Shown piece by piece: positions 1-8,522 of a DNA stretch of 64,000 bases. The stretch comes from Kibdelosporangium aridum. GTDB taxonomy: Bacteria; Actinomycetota; Actinomycetes; Mycobacteriales; Pseudonocardiaceae. How positions within the stretch are numbered: the stretch's first letter is position 1; each line of letters opens with the position of its first letter. Both the position numbers and the translations under genes were made by a program. The stretch is taken from NCBI RefSeq assembly GCF_900176515.1, contig NZ_FWXV01000008.1, forward strand, positions 434,001 through 498,000, in the 5' to 3' direction. The notes under the pieces were generated by a model, which was given only the letters and a program-made list of their open reading frames with translations, did not search any database and was not told the DNA's origin.

Positions 1-1059
1 GTTCTTGTCGACGACACGTGCTTCGGTCTCGGGCACTGACGGGTCGGGGTGGTGCCGGGGCACGCCCATCGTGCCTGGTTTGCGTGGCACGTCGCGGGGT
101 TCGAGCAGACCGAATGTCGTCTCGCTCATTCCGAATCCGGAAACGCAGTCCAGCTTGAAGCGCTGCTCGACCTGTTCGCGGACGTCCTGGGGGAGTGCCG
201 GCACGCCGTACGCGACCCGCACTTCATTGTCCGCGTCGGACGGTGACGGCTCGCTCTTGCTCATGATGACGGCCATGGCGCCGATGAAGTTGAAGACGTT
301 GACCCGGTGCCGACGCACCTCTGGCCAGAAACCGCTGGCGCTGAACCGCGGCGCGAGGACGATGGCGCCTTCCGCGCCGATCGCGCCCATGGTGGAGTAC
401 GCCTGCGAGTTGATGTGGAACAACGGCAGGCAGGCGTAGATCCGGTCGCCTTTGTTCATGCCCATCCAGTACGGATACGCCTGGCCGGTCAGGACGTAGT
501 TGCGATGCGTCTGCATGACGCCCTTGGGCCGGCCTGTGGTGCCCGAGGTGTAGATGAGCGAGATGACATCGTCGCCTGCCAGGTCGACCGTGGCTCGTGG
601 CGCACGATCGACCTGGGCCATGGCCTGGGTGAAATCGGTGAACCCGCTGTCGGCCGCGCCCAAGGTGGACAGTGCGCGCAGCGTCGGAGCGGAACGCTGG
701 ATCGTGGTGAAGAAGCCGGTGTGTCGCGGGTCGACGAGAGCGGCGACCGCTTCGGAGTGCTCGACCAGGTAACTGGCCTCGTCCAGCTTGAACCCGGTGT
801 TGATCGCGACCAGGATCCCGCCGATCTTGGCAAGGCCGAGCCAGGCGTGCAGGAATCCGGGCGAGTTGTCGGCCATGAAGGCGACGCGATCCCCCTTGCG
901 CACGCCCAGCTCCCGCCAGACCGCCGCAGCGGTGTCGACCTCGGCGACGAAGTCCGCGTAGGTCTGTTCCTCGTCCTGCCAGATCAGGAACGGCTGGTCC
1001 GGGTTGCGCGCGGCCGCTTCCTCCAGGAAGTCGCGGACGTTGAGTTTGTCGAGATCCAC
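1..1059 (-). CDS. Acyl-CoA synthetase (AMP-binding), CaiC-like, cut by window edge
   Basis: This ANL-family ligase would activate a carboxylic acid with ATP and CoA. About 353 residues are visible; the C-terminal part lies beyond base 1. The AMP-binding loop IYTSGTTGRPKG is seen around residue 180, followed by a LPLFHIN segment and, near the cut, FGMSETTFG, all standard for the family. The GTG at 1059 follows GGAGG at 1064-1068; an adjacent in-frame GTG at 1062 is equally possible. It is divergent from the IclR gene and its promoter region contains IclR-type operators, so it probably belongs to that regulon. The family is clear; the substrate is unknown, with a carnitine-like or short aromatic acid as a guess. 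Confidence 0.88.
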   Translation of the reverse strand, partial: MDLDKLNVRDFLEEAAARNPDQPFLIWQDEEQTYADFVAEVDTAAAVWRELGVRKGDRVAFMADNSPGFLHAWLGLAKIGGILVAINTGFKLDEASYLVEHSEAVAALVDPRHTGFFTTIQRSAPTLRALSTLGAADSGFTDFTQAMAQVDRAPRATVDLAGDDVISLIYTSGTTGRPKGVMQTHRNYVLTGQAYPYWMGMNKGDRIYACLPLFHINSQAYSTMGAIGAEGAIVLAPRFSASGFWPEVRRHRVNVFNFIGAMAVIMSKSEPSPSDADNEVRVAYGVPALPQDVREQVEQRFKLDCVSGFGMSETTFGLLEPRDVPRKPGTMGVPRHHPDPSVPETEARVVDKN

Positions 1060-1070
1060 CACGCCTCCAC

Positions 1071-1149
1071 GTGTCTCATCAACCAAGACTCTGTCTCGAA
1101 AATCGCACGAAGGCTCTCGCCATGTCAAGGCTCTAAGTGAGACACTGTC
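1071..1149. promoter_or_regulatory. IclR-type operators in divergent promoter region
   Basis: Two related sites lie between the divergent ligase and iclR genes. One reads TGAGACACTGTC (1138-1149), with the palindromic core GACA-C-TGTC. The other, read on the minus strand, is GAGACAGAGTC (1087-1097). A further half site, GTGTCTCAT, is at 1071-1079. A third full site with the same core sits behind iclR at 2024-2035. Repeated cores on both sides of a regulator gene are what is expected for autoregulation and control of both neighbours. The binding protein is inferred to be the adjacent IclR product. Confidence 0.6.
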
Positions 1150-1180
1150 GTGCGTACGTTCTGGAGGGAAAGGAAGTCAC

Positions 1181-2026
1181 GTGACAGTGGAGGACAGTGG
1201 CCCCGGCAATGGCCCCGCGGTGCGCGAGAGGTCGGACGACAACCGGGCCGGCCCAGGGCGCCCCAGTGTCCTTGACCGTGCGTTCGTGCTGCTTGAGCTG
1301 GTCGCGGCGCACGAAGAAGGGATCGGTGTCCGGGAGGCGGCACGGCAGACCGGGATCGACCGCAGCGCCGTCAGCCGGATCCTGGCCCAGCTGGAAGAAC
1401 TCGGCTGGGTCGAGCAGACCGGCGACCGAGGGATGTACTCGACCGGGCACCGGCTGTTCTCGCTGGTGGCGGTGTTGCGCGACCGGGACAGCCTGTGGAA
1501 CGCGGCGAAGCCGATCTTGCAAGAGCTCGTCGATCGGTACAACGAGTCGTGTTATCTGGCCGTCCGGCAGCACCACCGGCTGGTGTTCCGGGACAAGATC
1601 GACTGCGACCAGACCATCAGGTACGTGCTCGAACTGGGCAAGCCGTTCCGGCTGACCACCGGGGCCGCGGGCGCCGCGATTCTGGCCGGAATGCCGCAGA
1701 GCGAGGTCGAACTCGTCTTCGCCGAGGGCCTCGAGCGCTACACGCCGAACAGCATCACCGACGTCCGCGAGTACCGCGAGACGCTCGAGCGAGACCGGAA
1801 ACTGGGCTACTCGGTCAGTCACGGACGCTGGGTGCGCAACGGCGCCGGTATCGCGGCGCCGTTCTTCGACGCGAGTGGATCGTGTGCTGGTGCGGTGACG
1901 CTGAGCCTTCCCGGATATCGGCTCGACATGTTGCCGATCGAGAAGGCTGGTCAGGCGGTCGCTGACGGCGCGAGGCGGCTGTCTCGGCGTCTCGGTTATC
2001 TCGGTACCGGAGAACGAACTGAATGA
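1181..2026 (+). CDS. IclR-family transcriptional regulator
   Basis: A 281-residue regulator with an N-terminal winged helix-turn-helix (about residues 30-90, including the stretch around DRSAVSRIL) and a C-terminal IclR effector domain (VLELGKPFRLTTGAAGAAIL and later GIAAPFFDASG). The GTG start at 1181 was chosen because it follows the purine-rich GGAGGG and AAGGAAG at 1163-1177 and gives the usual family length. It lies between the divergent acyl-CoA ligase and the permease-RidA-flavin reductase genes and is flanked by operators with the core GACANTGTC. It is probably the local controller of the acid-catabolism genes. Whether it represses or activates cannot be read from sequence. Confidence 0.9.
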   Translation: MTVEDSGPGNGPAVRERSDDNRAGPGRPSVLDRAFVLLELVAAHEEGIGVREAARQTGIDRSAVSRILAQLEELGWVEQTGDRGMYSTGHRLFSLVAVLRDRDSLWNAAKPILQELVDRYNESCYLAVRQHHRLVFRDKIDCDQTIRYVLELGKPFRLTTGAAGAAILAGMPQSEVELVFAEGLERYTPNSITDVREYRETLERDRKLGYSVSHGRWVRNGAGIAAPFFDASGSCAGAVTLSLPGYRLDMLPIEKAGQAVADGARRLSRRLGYLGTGERTE

Positions 2027-2064
2027 GACAGTGTCTTGACATTAGTCCGGGGGTTCCTGACACT
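2024..2064 (+). promoter_or_regulatory. Promoter with IclR-type operator overlapping the iclR stop codon
   Basis: TGAGACAGTGTC at 2024-2035 repeats the core seen upstream of iclR and includes the iclR stop codon TGA (2024-2026). It runs straight into TTGACA (2036-2041), a perfect -35 hexamer. After a 17-bp spacer there is GACACT (2059-2064), a weak -10. This would drive the permease gene starting at 2166 and place it under the same regulator. The operator is seen directly; promoter activity is inferred. Confidence 0.6.
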
Positions 2065-2165
2065 ACGGAGGCGCTTGAGACCTAGCCCGCACGATCGCGA
2101 GGGACTCGCCGTCCTGGGCCAGCCGAGCGGCTAACCACTTGCCCTGCTTGCCAGGAGGTGCGTCC

Positions 2166-3539
2166 ATGACTGCGCCAACGCCGACGCCGTCACATCAGGA
2201 AGAGCCGCGTGCGATGCGTCGCATCGCGATAGCGGGCGTCGCGGCGACGACAGCCGAATGGCTGGACTTCTACGTCTACACAACGGCCGCGGCCCTGGTG
2301 CTCGGTCCGCTGTTCTTTCCGGCCCAGAACGCGGCTATCGGCACCATCGCCGCGTTCGGCACGCTCGCGGTCGGCTTCTTGGCCCGGCCGATCGGTGGGA
2401 TCGTCGCCGGCCACCTCGGTGACCGCTGGGGCAGGCGTCCGACGTTGGTGCTCGCCATGGTGGTCATGGGTGCCGCGACCACGCTGATCGGAGTGCTGCC
2501 CACCTATGCCTCGGCGGGCGTGATCGCCCCGGTGCTGTTGGTGTTGCTGCGGCTCATCCAAGGACTGGCCGTCGGTGCGCAATGGGCTGGCGGCGCGCTG
2601 CTGCTGACCGAACACGCCCCCGTGCGGCGACGAGGTTTCTACGGCAGCCTCAGTCAGTTGGGCCCGTGCCTTGGTGCCGCACTGGCCAACGGCATCTTCC
2701 TGCTGTTGTCCGCCCTGTTGTCCGACGAGAACTTCCGGTCATGGGGTTGGCGACTGCCGTTTCTCGGCGGGTTCGTCGTTGTCCTGTTCGGCATGTACGT
2801 GCAGCGCCGGATCGAGGAAAGCCCTGTGTTCCTGCATCTGCAGGCTGCGAGCAGGGCCAAGCCCGCGGCTGTCCGGCCGCCTCTGGTCGAGGTGTTCAGA
2901 AGCCATAGCAAGGCAGTAGTCCAGGCCGCGGGCTCGTTCCTCGTCGGTAGCGCGGCGTACTACGCGCTCACCACCGGGATGGTCGACTACGCCAGCCGCG
3001 TGGTCGGACTGCCCCGCAGTACCGTGTTGGCGCTGGTGATGGGCGCCGGTTTCGTCCAGGTCATCACTCTTCCGCTGTTCGGTCTGCTCAGTGACCACAT
3101 CGGACGGAAGAAACTGTTCCTTGCCGGGACCGCTGCCATGGCGATCTGGGTGTTCCCGGTGTTCCTGTTGGCCGATACGGGCAACAAGTGGCTGCTCGGC
3201 CTCGGCCTGGTGATCGCGTACGTGATCCATTCCTCGATGTACGGTCCGCTCGCCGCGATGTTCGTCGAGATGTTCCCCGCGGAGGTGCGCTTCTCCGGCG
3301 CGAGCCTGGGGTACCAGATCGCTTCGGTGGTCGCGGGCGGGTTCGCGCCGACGATCATGGCGGCATTGGTGCTGGCGACCGGTCAAAGCTGGCCGGTGGC
3401 CGCCTACCTCGCCGTATTGGCGGTGATCAGTTTCGTCACCGTCCGCACGATCTCCGAGGCCTTCCGGCGTGACCTCTTCGCCTCCGGTTCCCCGAAACAG
3501 CCTGTTGACGTGGCACCGCAAGGGATCCCGAACGAGTAG
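2166..3539 (+). CDS. MFS transporter, metabolite:H+ symporter (MHS) type
   Basis: A 457-residue, 12-TM permease. The opening TTAEWLDFYVYTTAA, the loop GHLGDRWGRRPTL between TM2 and TM3, and LIQGLAVGAQWAGGALLLTEH are hallmarks of the MHS family (shikimate, alpha-ketoglutarate and proline/betaine symporters). ATG 2166 follows AGGAGGTG at 2153-2160, a near-perfect ribosome site, so upstream in-frame starts are unlikely. It is the first gene after the operator-overlapped promoter and is followed 13 bp later by the triple RidA gene. It probably imports the acid that the cluster degrades; the substrate is not identifiable. Confidence 0.88.
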   Translation: MTAPTPTPSHQEEPRAMRRIAIAGVAATTAEWLDFYVYTTAAALVLGPLFFPAQNAAIGTIAAFGTLAVGFLARPIGGIVAGHLGDRWGRRPTLVLAMVVMGAATTLIGVLPTYASAGVIAPVLLVLLRLIQGLAVGAQWAGGALLLTEHAPVRRRGFYGSLSQLGPCLGAALANGIFLLLSALLSDENFRSWGWRLPFLGGFVVVLFGMYVQRRIEESPVFLHLQAASRAKPAAVRPPLVEVFRSHSKAVVQAAGSFLVGSAAYYALTTGMVDYASRVVGLPRSTVLALVMGAGFVQVITLPLFGLLSDHIGRKKLFLAGTAAMAIWVFPVFLLADTGNKWLLGLGLVIAYVIHSSMYGPLAAMFVEMFPAEVRFSGASLGYQIASVVAGGFAPTIMAALVLATGQSWPVAAYLAVLAVISFVTVRTISEAFRRDLFASGSPKQPVDVAPQGIPNE

Positions 3540-3552
3540 AAGGAGAACCCCT

Positions 3553-4908
3553 ATGGGGCAGCAAGAAACAACCGCGGTCACGGCGTCCGCCGACGGCCGG
3601 GCCCGGCTGATCGGCCCATACAGCAAAATCGCCGACACCGCCGCGGATCTGGTTTTCATCGGCGGCATCACCCCGCACCTTCCCTCAGGCGTGCTCGTCC
3701 GGTCGTTCGACCAGGTCACGGCCGACGGCACGAGTGTCTGGCACGACCAGATGCTGATCGACGTGCCTGAGGAGCCGGCTGCGGCACAGGCGTACTACGT
3801 CTTCGAAGAACTCGTTGCGGTGCTTGACAGTTACGGCCTTGACATCCGGTCGCTCGCGCGGCTGCGGTTGTTCGTCTCCGAGCGGGAGAACATCGCTGTC
3901 GTCAACCGTGTCGTGCAGGACTGCCTTGCCGGGCATCGGCCTGCGATCAGCGTGGTTCTGGTGTCCAGCAGCGGGTTGGACGAGAAGATCGAGGTCTACC
4001 TCGATGCCGTCGCGTACACCGGTGATGGGGGAGTCGAAGTCGTCGATGCCGGAGACGGGAGCACCGCGGTACGTGCCGGCGACTACGTCTTCGTCCCCAA
4101 CACCACTGGCACCGAGCCGTTGCCGGCGCCGTCCCGGCTCGGCCAGTTGCCGGACGACCTCGCCGCCCTGCAGTTCAGCACTCCCAAGGGAGCTGAGGTG
4201 CTGCAGCAGTCGTGGACCCTGTTCCAACGGATGGACGCGGCACTCGAGGCGGCCGGTGGTGGCATCGAGGACGTGCTGAAGGTCAACGGTTGGCTGGCCG
4301 ATTCGATGCGCAATTACGGCCCTGCGGTGCTCGTGCGGCACGCATTGTCGAAGCAGAACGAGAAGCGGCTGGTGGCCAGTACCGGTCTGAGTATCGGCGG
4401 ACTTGCCGACCGGGCAGCGCATATCGGGTACGAAAGCGTCGCCTATGCGCCACGCAGCCGCGGTGGGGCGAAGGAAGTCCGGTTGCCGCAAGCGGACATC
4501 GCCCGCTTCTACGTCGGTGCCGTCCAAGGCGGCGACTTGGTGTTCACCTCTGGTGAGGTTCCCATCGACGGAGCCAACCGGCGACTGGTCGACAGCAACG
4601 CGGGCCTGTCCGGCGAAGGCCGCCGCTTGTCCTTCGGACACGTGGAAACAGACACCGGGATGCGGGCGAGGGCTTGGTACGTCTACCAGCTGCACACCGA
4701 GTACCTCAAGGCGTACGGCCTCGACCTGACTGACGTGATCCACCAGACCGTGTACCTGAAGGACGCGAGCGAGATGGCGACGGTCGAACGAGTGGGCACG
4801 ATGTTCTTCGGGCCGATCCTGCCACCGACCACCTTCGTGCCGATCGTCGACACGTCGCCGTTCCGCGAGGCGTCGATCGAGATCGAAGTCGTGGCCAGGC
4901 AACGATGA
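3553..4908 (+). CDS. Three tandem RidA-like domains in one chain
   Basis: A 451-residue protein that divides into three segments of about 150 residues, each resembling the RidA/YjgF/UK114 fold. The first spans roughly 15-155 (FIGGITPHLPSG to IEVYLDAVAY), the second 170-305 and the third 315-451 (LVFTSGEVPIDG, VIHQTVYLKDASEM, SIEIEVVA). RidA proteins are about 130 residues and act as homotrimers, so this looks like a covalent pseudo-trimer. In my alignment the conserved carboxylate-binding Arg (E. coli RidA Arg105, in the PARS motif) is missing in all three copies; domain 3 has PPTTF there. ATG 3553 follows AGGAG. An imine or enamine hydrolysis role, or a non-catalytic one, is possible. Confidence 0.8.
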   Translation: MGQQETTAVTASADGRARLIGPYSKIADTAADLVFIGGITPHLPSGVLVRSFDQVTADGTSVWHDQMLIDVPEEPAAAQAYYVFEELVAVLDSYGLDIRSLARLRLFVSERENIAVVNRVVQDCLAGHRPAISVVLVSSSGLDEKIEVYLDAVAYTGDGGVEVVDAGDGSTAVRAGDYVFVPNTTGTEPLPAPSRLGQLPDDLAALQFSTPKGAEVLQQSWTLFQRMDAALEAAGGGIEDVLKVNGWLADSMRNYGPAVLVRHALSKQNEKRLVASTGLSIGGLADRAAHIGYESVAYAPRSRGGAKEVRLPQADIARFYVGAVQGGDLVFTSGEVPIDGANRRLVDSNAGLSGEGRRLSFGHVETDTGMRARAWYVYQLHTEYLKAYGLDLTDVIHQTVYLKDASEMATVERVGTMFFGPILPPTTFVPIVDTSPFREASIEIEVVARQR

Positions 4909-4945
4909 CGCGAGCATCCGGCTCGAGCAGCGAAGAAGAGGGTGG

Positions 4946-5647
4946 ATGATCGTGTCCAGTGAAGTGAAGGCGCCAGCCGGTGCGGCGATCGGATACGACG
5001 TCACCACGTTGACACCGCACCAGAACTACAAGTTGCTGTGCGGCAGCGTTGTGCCACGCCCAATCGCATGGGTGTCCTGCCGATCGCCGGAGGGTATGTC
5101 CAACATCGCGCCGTTCAGCTTCTTCAACATCGTGTGTTCCGACCCGCCGATGCTGGCGTTCTCGGTGTCGAAGCCGTTGGTGCCCGGTAAGTCCGTCAAG
5201 GACACGTTGGCGTTTGTCCGGCAGAGCCGTGAGTTCGTGGTGAACATCCCCTCGGCGGAGTTGATCGACGAACTCGTCCTCACCTCGATCGAGTACGAGC
5301 CGGAAGTCGACGAGTTCGTGGCCGCCGGACTCACCGCGGTGCCGTGCCAACGAGTCGCGGCATCGCGTATTGGCGAAGCGCCGGTGAGCTTCGAGTGCGT
5401 CCTGCACTCGGCCATAGATCTCGGTGCCAGCACATTGGTGCTGGGCAGGGTCGTCTACGCGCACTTCCGTGACGGGCTGGTGGCCGACGACTGCAAGCCG
5501 GACCCGCGGAAGCTGCGTCCACTCGGTCGCATGCCCGGACCGAGGTTCAGCACTGAGATGAACGTTGTCCTGCGGGCAGCGTCACTGGCCGATCCGGACG
5601 CGGGCATCCACTCGAGCGTCGTGTGGCACAGGGATGAATCGTGTTGA
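4946..5647 (+). CDS. Flavin reductase-like / FMN-binding split-barrel protein
   Basis: A 233-residue protein of the flavin-reductase (DIM6/NTAB) family, which binds FMN in a split barrel. Visible family features are CGSVVPRPIAWVS near residue 30, NIAPFSFFNIVCSDPPM, VKDTLAF with REFVVNI, and the C-terminal segment with the H-x-D/VLG pattern (LVLGRVVYAHF). Some members feed reduced flavin to a monooxygenase; others are FMN hydrolases or oxidoreductases in aromatic acid pathways. ATG 4946 follows a GAAGAAGAGGG stretch; GTG 4952 is an alternative. Its 3' end overlaps the next permease start by 7 bp, which suggests translational coupling. No partner monooxygenase is seen nearby. Confidence 0.8.
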   Translation: MIVSSEVKAPAGAAIGYDVTTLTPHQNYKLLCGSVVPRPIAWVSCRSPEGMSNIAPFSFFNIVCSDPPMLAFSVSKPLVPGKSVKDTLAFVRQSREFVVNIPSAELIDELVLTSIEYEPEVDEFVAAGLTAVPCQRVAASRIGEAPVSFECVLHSAIDLGASTLVLGRVVYAHFRDGLVADDCKPDPRKLRPLGRMPGPRFSTEMNVVLRAASLADPDAGIHSSVVWHRDESC

Positions 5648-6969
5648 GGTCACGGCGAGTACCTGGGGCGACAAGGAACCAGTCCAAGCGCGCAGCCCTT
5701 GGCAGCCTGGTGGGCACCACGATCGAGTGGTACGACTTCTTCATCTACGGCCAGGCCGCGGCGCTCGTCTTCGACAAGCTGTACTTTCCGGGTCTCGACC
5801 CGTCGACCGCCACGCTGGTGTCACTCGCGACGCTCGGTATCGGGTTCGTGGCACGGCCAGTCGGTGGCGTGTTGTTCGGCCACTTCGGTGACCGGGTAGG
5901 CCGCAAGAGCGTCCTGATCAGCACCCTGCTCCTGATGGGCGTCGCGACCATGCTCGTCGGTGCGCTGCCTACAACAGCCACGATCGGGATATGGGCACCG
6001 ATCCTGCTCGTGCTGCTCCGCTTGGTGCAGGGCATCGCCGTCGGCGGCGAATGGGGCGGCGCGGTGTTGATGGCAGTGGAACATGCACCATCCGGGCGTC
6101 GAGGCTTGTACGGGAGCCTTCCGCAGATGGGCATTCCGCTGGGCCTGATCTCGTCGGCCGGTGTCTTCGCTCTGCTGTCCGGCACCATGTCCGACGAGGC
6201 GTTCCTCGCCTGGGGATGGCGCATCGCGTTCCTGGCCAGCGTCGTGGTCGTAGCCATCGGGTTGTTCATCCGGCTCGGCATTGAGGAATCGCCGTCATTC
6301 GCACGGGTGAAGCAACGGTCGGAGCAGGCGCGAGTGCCGATCTTCGAGGTTCTCAAGCATGCCAAGCGAACCACCTTGCTCACGATCGGCAGCCAGGCGC
6401 TGGTGAACATCACGTTCTACGTCACCACTGTGTACGTGCTGACGTACGCGCGCGACACGGCAGGCATATCACGTACCGAGAGCCTGGTCGCGTTGCTGAT
6501 TGCGGCGACGCTCGATCTGATAGCCATCCCGTTGTGGGCAGCGCTATCGGACCGGGTCGGGCGACGCGCTGTCTTCCTCGACGGTGCCATATGCGCGGCC
6601 ATATTGGCGTATCCGATGTTCTGGCTCGTCGACACCGGCGGCTTCGGGGAAATGACGGTCGCGATCAGCTTGATGCTCGTGTGTGGACAGGCGCCGATGT
6701 ACGCGACGCTGGCGTCGTTCCTCTCCGAGCAGTTCGACGTCCGGATGCGGTACAGCGCGATCTCCTTGAGCTACCAGCTCGCCGGTGCGTTGTGGGCCGG
6801 GCCGGCGCCTCTCGTCGCGGCGGCCTTGGTCGCGGCGACCGGTAGCGTCGGAATTCTGGTCGGCATCATGTTCTGTGCGCTCGGGTTGACCGCGGTTTGT
6901 GTGCGCGGGTTGAAGGAGACATACCGCAGCCGGCTCGACGAAACGCAACAGCCGGTGGCTGACCGATGA
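5641..6969 (+). CDS. MFS transporter, MHS type (second copy)
   Basis: A 442-residue 12-TM permease closely related in plan to the one at 2166. It has GTTIEWYDFFIYGQAAALVF at TM1, GHFGDRVGRKSVLI in the TM2-TM3 loop, LVQGIAVGGEWGGAVLMAVEH and ALSDRVGRR in the second half. The GTG start at 5641 overlaps the stop of the flavin reductase gene (TGA 5645-5647), so it is probably translated by coupling; no good independent ribosome site was found. Having two MHS permeases within 5 kb suggests two related substrates, or import of substrate and exchange of an intermediate. It ends the first operon-like block. Confidence 0.87.
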   Translation: MLRSRRVPGATRNQSKRAALGSLVGTTIEWYDFFIYGQAAALVFDKLYFPGLDPSTATLVSLATLGIGFVARPVGGVLFGHFGDRVGRKSVLISTLLLMGVATMLVGALPTTATIGIWAPILLVLLRLVQGIAVGGEWGGAVLMAVEHAPSGRRGLYGSLPQMGIPLGLISSAGVFALLSGTMSDEAFLAWGWRIAFLASVVVVAIGLFIRLGIEESPSFARVKQRSEQARVPIFEVLKHAKRTTLLTIGSQALVNITFYVTTVYVLTYARDTAGISRTESLVALLIAATLDLIAIPLWAALSDRVGRRAVFLDGAICAAILAYPMFWLVDTGGFGEMTVAISLMLVCGQAPMYATLASFLSEQFDVRMRYSAISLSYQLAGALWAGPAPLVAAALVAATGSVGILVGIMFCALGLTAVCVRGLKETYRSRLDETQQPVADR

Positions 6970-7110
6970 GTGTCGTTGCCAGAAGCGTACGACCAGCAGG
7001 GGCAGGCTGAAAACGGATTAATGCACCAGACTTGCCATGTGCCCTTCCCGCTCCGCCCATCGCACTGTACGGGAGCGCGAGTCGGCACGTGACCCTGGAA
7101 GGAGTGGACG

Positions 7111-8496
7111 ATGAGCTTCGTCACCATCAATCCGGCCACCGGTGAGCTCGTCACCGAATTTCCCCTGCAGTCAGATGACGAAGTCTTCGCGGCGCTGGAG
7201 ACGGCAGACAAACGCTACCGTGAGGACTGGAAGTTCCGCCCGGTCGCGGAACGCGCGCGGATCGTCGGCCGTGCCGCTGAGATCCTGCGATCCAAACGGG
7301 ACGAATACGCGCGGTACCTCACCTTGGAAATGGGTAAGGTCGCCCGGTTCGCGTACGTGGAAGTCGATCTTGTCGCCGACATCCTTGACTACTACGCCGA
7401 AAACGGGGAGCGGTTCCTCGCTGACGTACCGCTGCCGGACGAGCCTGGTGCGACGGTGATCGCCGAACCTGTCGGCGTGGTTCTGGCCATCGAACCGTGG
7501 AACTTCCCGTACTACCAGCTGGCCCGCGTCGTCGCGGCCCAGCTCGTCGCGGGCAACGTGGTCATGCTGAAACACGCCGAGAGTGTGCCGCAGTGTGCGC
7601 TCGCCTTCGCCCGGCTGTTCGAGGAAGCTGGTTCTCCTGAAGGCGTTTACACGAATCTGTTCTGCAGCATCGAGCAGATTGCCAAGCTGGTGGACGATTT
7701 CCGCGTCCGTGGTGTGACGTTGACCGGCAGTGAGCGGGCCGGGGCAGCGGTCGGCGAACGCGCCGGGCGCAACCTCAAGAAGGTGGTACTGGAATTGGGT
7801 GGCAGCGACCCCGCTCTCATCCTGCCAGGGGCGCCTCTTGACCACGCGGTCGAGCAGGTCGTGATGGGACGGACGTTCAACTCGGGCCAGGGATGCGTCA
7901 ACATCAAGCGCGTCATCGTTGTCGGCCGGCAGCGAGGCGAGCAGATGCTGGCCGCGCTGGCGGAACGGTTCGCGGCAATCAAGGTGGGCGACCCCACGGA
8001 CGAGACAACGCTGCTCGGCCCTGTGGCCAGCGAACGCGCATTGAACGGACTGCTCAAGCAGATCGCGGAAGCCGAAGCAGGGGGAGCGCGAATCGTCCAC
8101 GGCGGCAAGCGCGTCGACCGCGCCGGGTTTTACCTTGAGCCGACCATTGTCACCGACATCGCGCCGGACAATCCGTTGTTCCAGCAAGAGGCGTTCGGCC
8201 CAGTGCTGTCCTTCTATGTTGTGGACAGTGAACAAGAAGCGATCGAACTGGCCAACGCCACCCGATACGGCCTCGGGGCATACGTCTTCGACGCGGATAT
8301 CAAGCACGCCAAGGAGATCGCGTCCCGGATCGAGTCGGGAATGGTCTACATCAACACGTGCTTCATCGACTCACCGCGGCTTCCCTTCGGTGGAGTCAAG
8401 AATTCCGGGTTCGGGCGTGAACTGTCCGAATTGGGCATCGGCGAATTCCTCAACCGCAAGCTGGTACGCGTGTCCTCGGTGGAGACTGCGAACTGA
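7111..8496 (+). CDS. NAD(P)-dependent aldehyde dehydrogenase (succinate-semialdehyde type)
   Basis: A 461-residue aldehyde dehydrogenase oxidising an aldehyde to an acid. Catalytic Cys262 is in NSGQGCVNIKR and general base Glu228 in LELGGSDP; EPWNFPYYQ near residue 128 and VTLTGSERAG form the cofactor site. Length and motifs resemble the short succinate-semialdehyde/GabD class. ATG 7111 follows GGAAGGAG. A 141-bp gap with no clear feature separates it from the preceding permease, so it may have its own promoter. It could take the aldehyde produced from the substrate of the molybdenum hydroxylase or from ring cleavage; the exact substrate is unknown. Confidence 0.9.
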   Translation: MSFVTINPATGELVTEFPLQSDDEVFAALETADKRYREDWKFRPVAERARIVGRAAEILRSKRDEYARYLTLEMGKVARFAYVEVDLVADILDYYAENGERFLADVPLPDEPGATVIAEPVGVVLAIEPWNFPYYQLARVVAAQLVAGNVVMLKHAESVPQCALAFARLFEEAGSPEGVYTNLFCSIEQIAKLVDDFRVRGVTLTGSERAGAAVGERAGRNLKKVVLELGGSDPALILPGAPLDHAVEQVVMGRTFNSGQGCVNIKRVIVVGRQRGEQMLAALAERFAAIKVGDPTDETTLLGPVASERALNGLLKQIAEAEAGGARIVHGGKRVDRAGFYLEPTIVTDIAPDNPLFQQEAFGPVLSFYVVDSEQEAIELANATRYGLGAYVFDADIKHAKEIASRIESGMVYINTCFIDSPRLPFGGVKNSGFGRELSELGIGEFLNRKLVRVSSVETAN

Positions 8497-8522
8497 GCAG
8501 CGGCCACGCCGCCTCGAATGCG

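Noticed and set aside
7040..7075. A weak inverted repeat (CGCTCC...GGAGCG) before the aldehyde dehydrogenase
   Set aside because: Only 6-bp arms with a long loop, expected by chance at this GC content.
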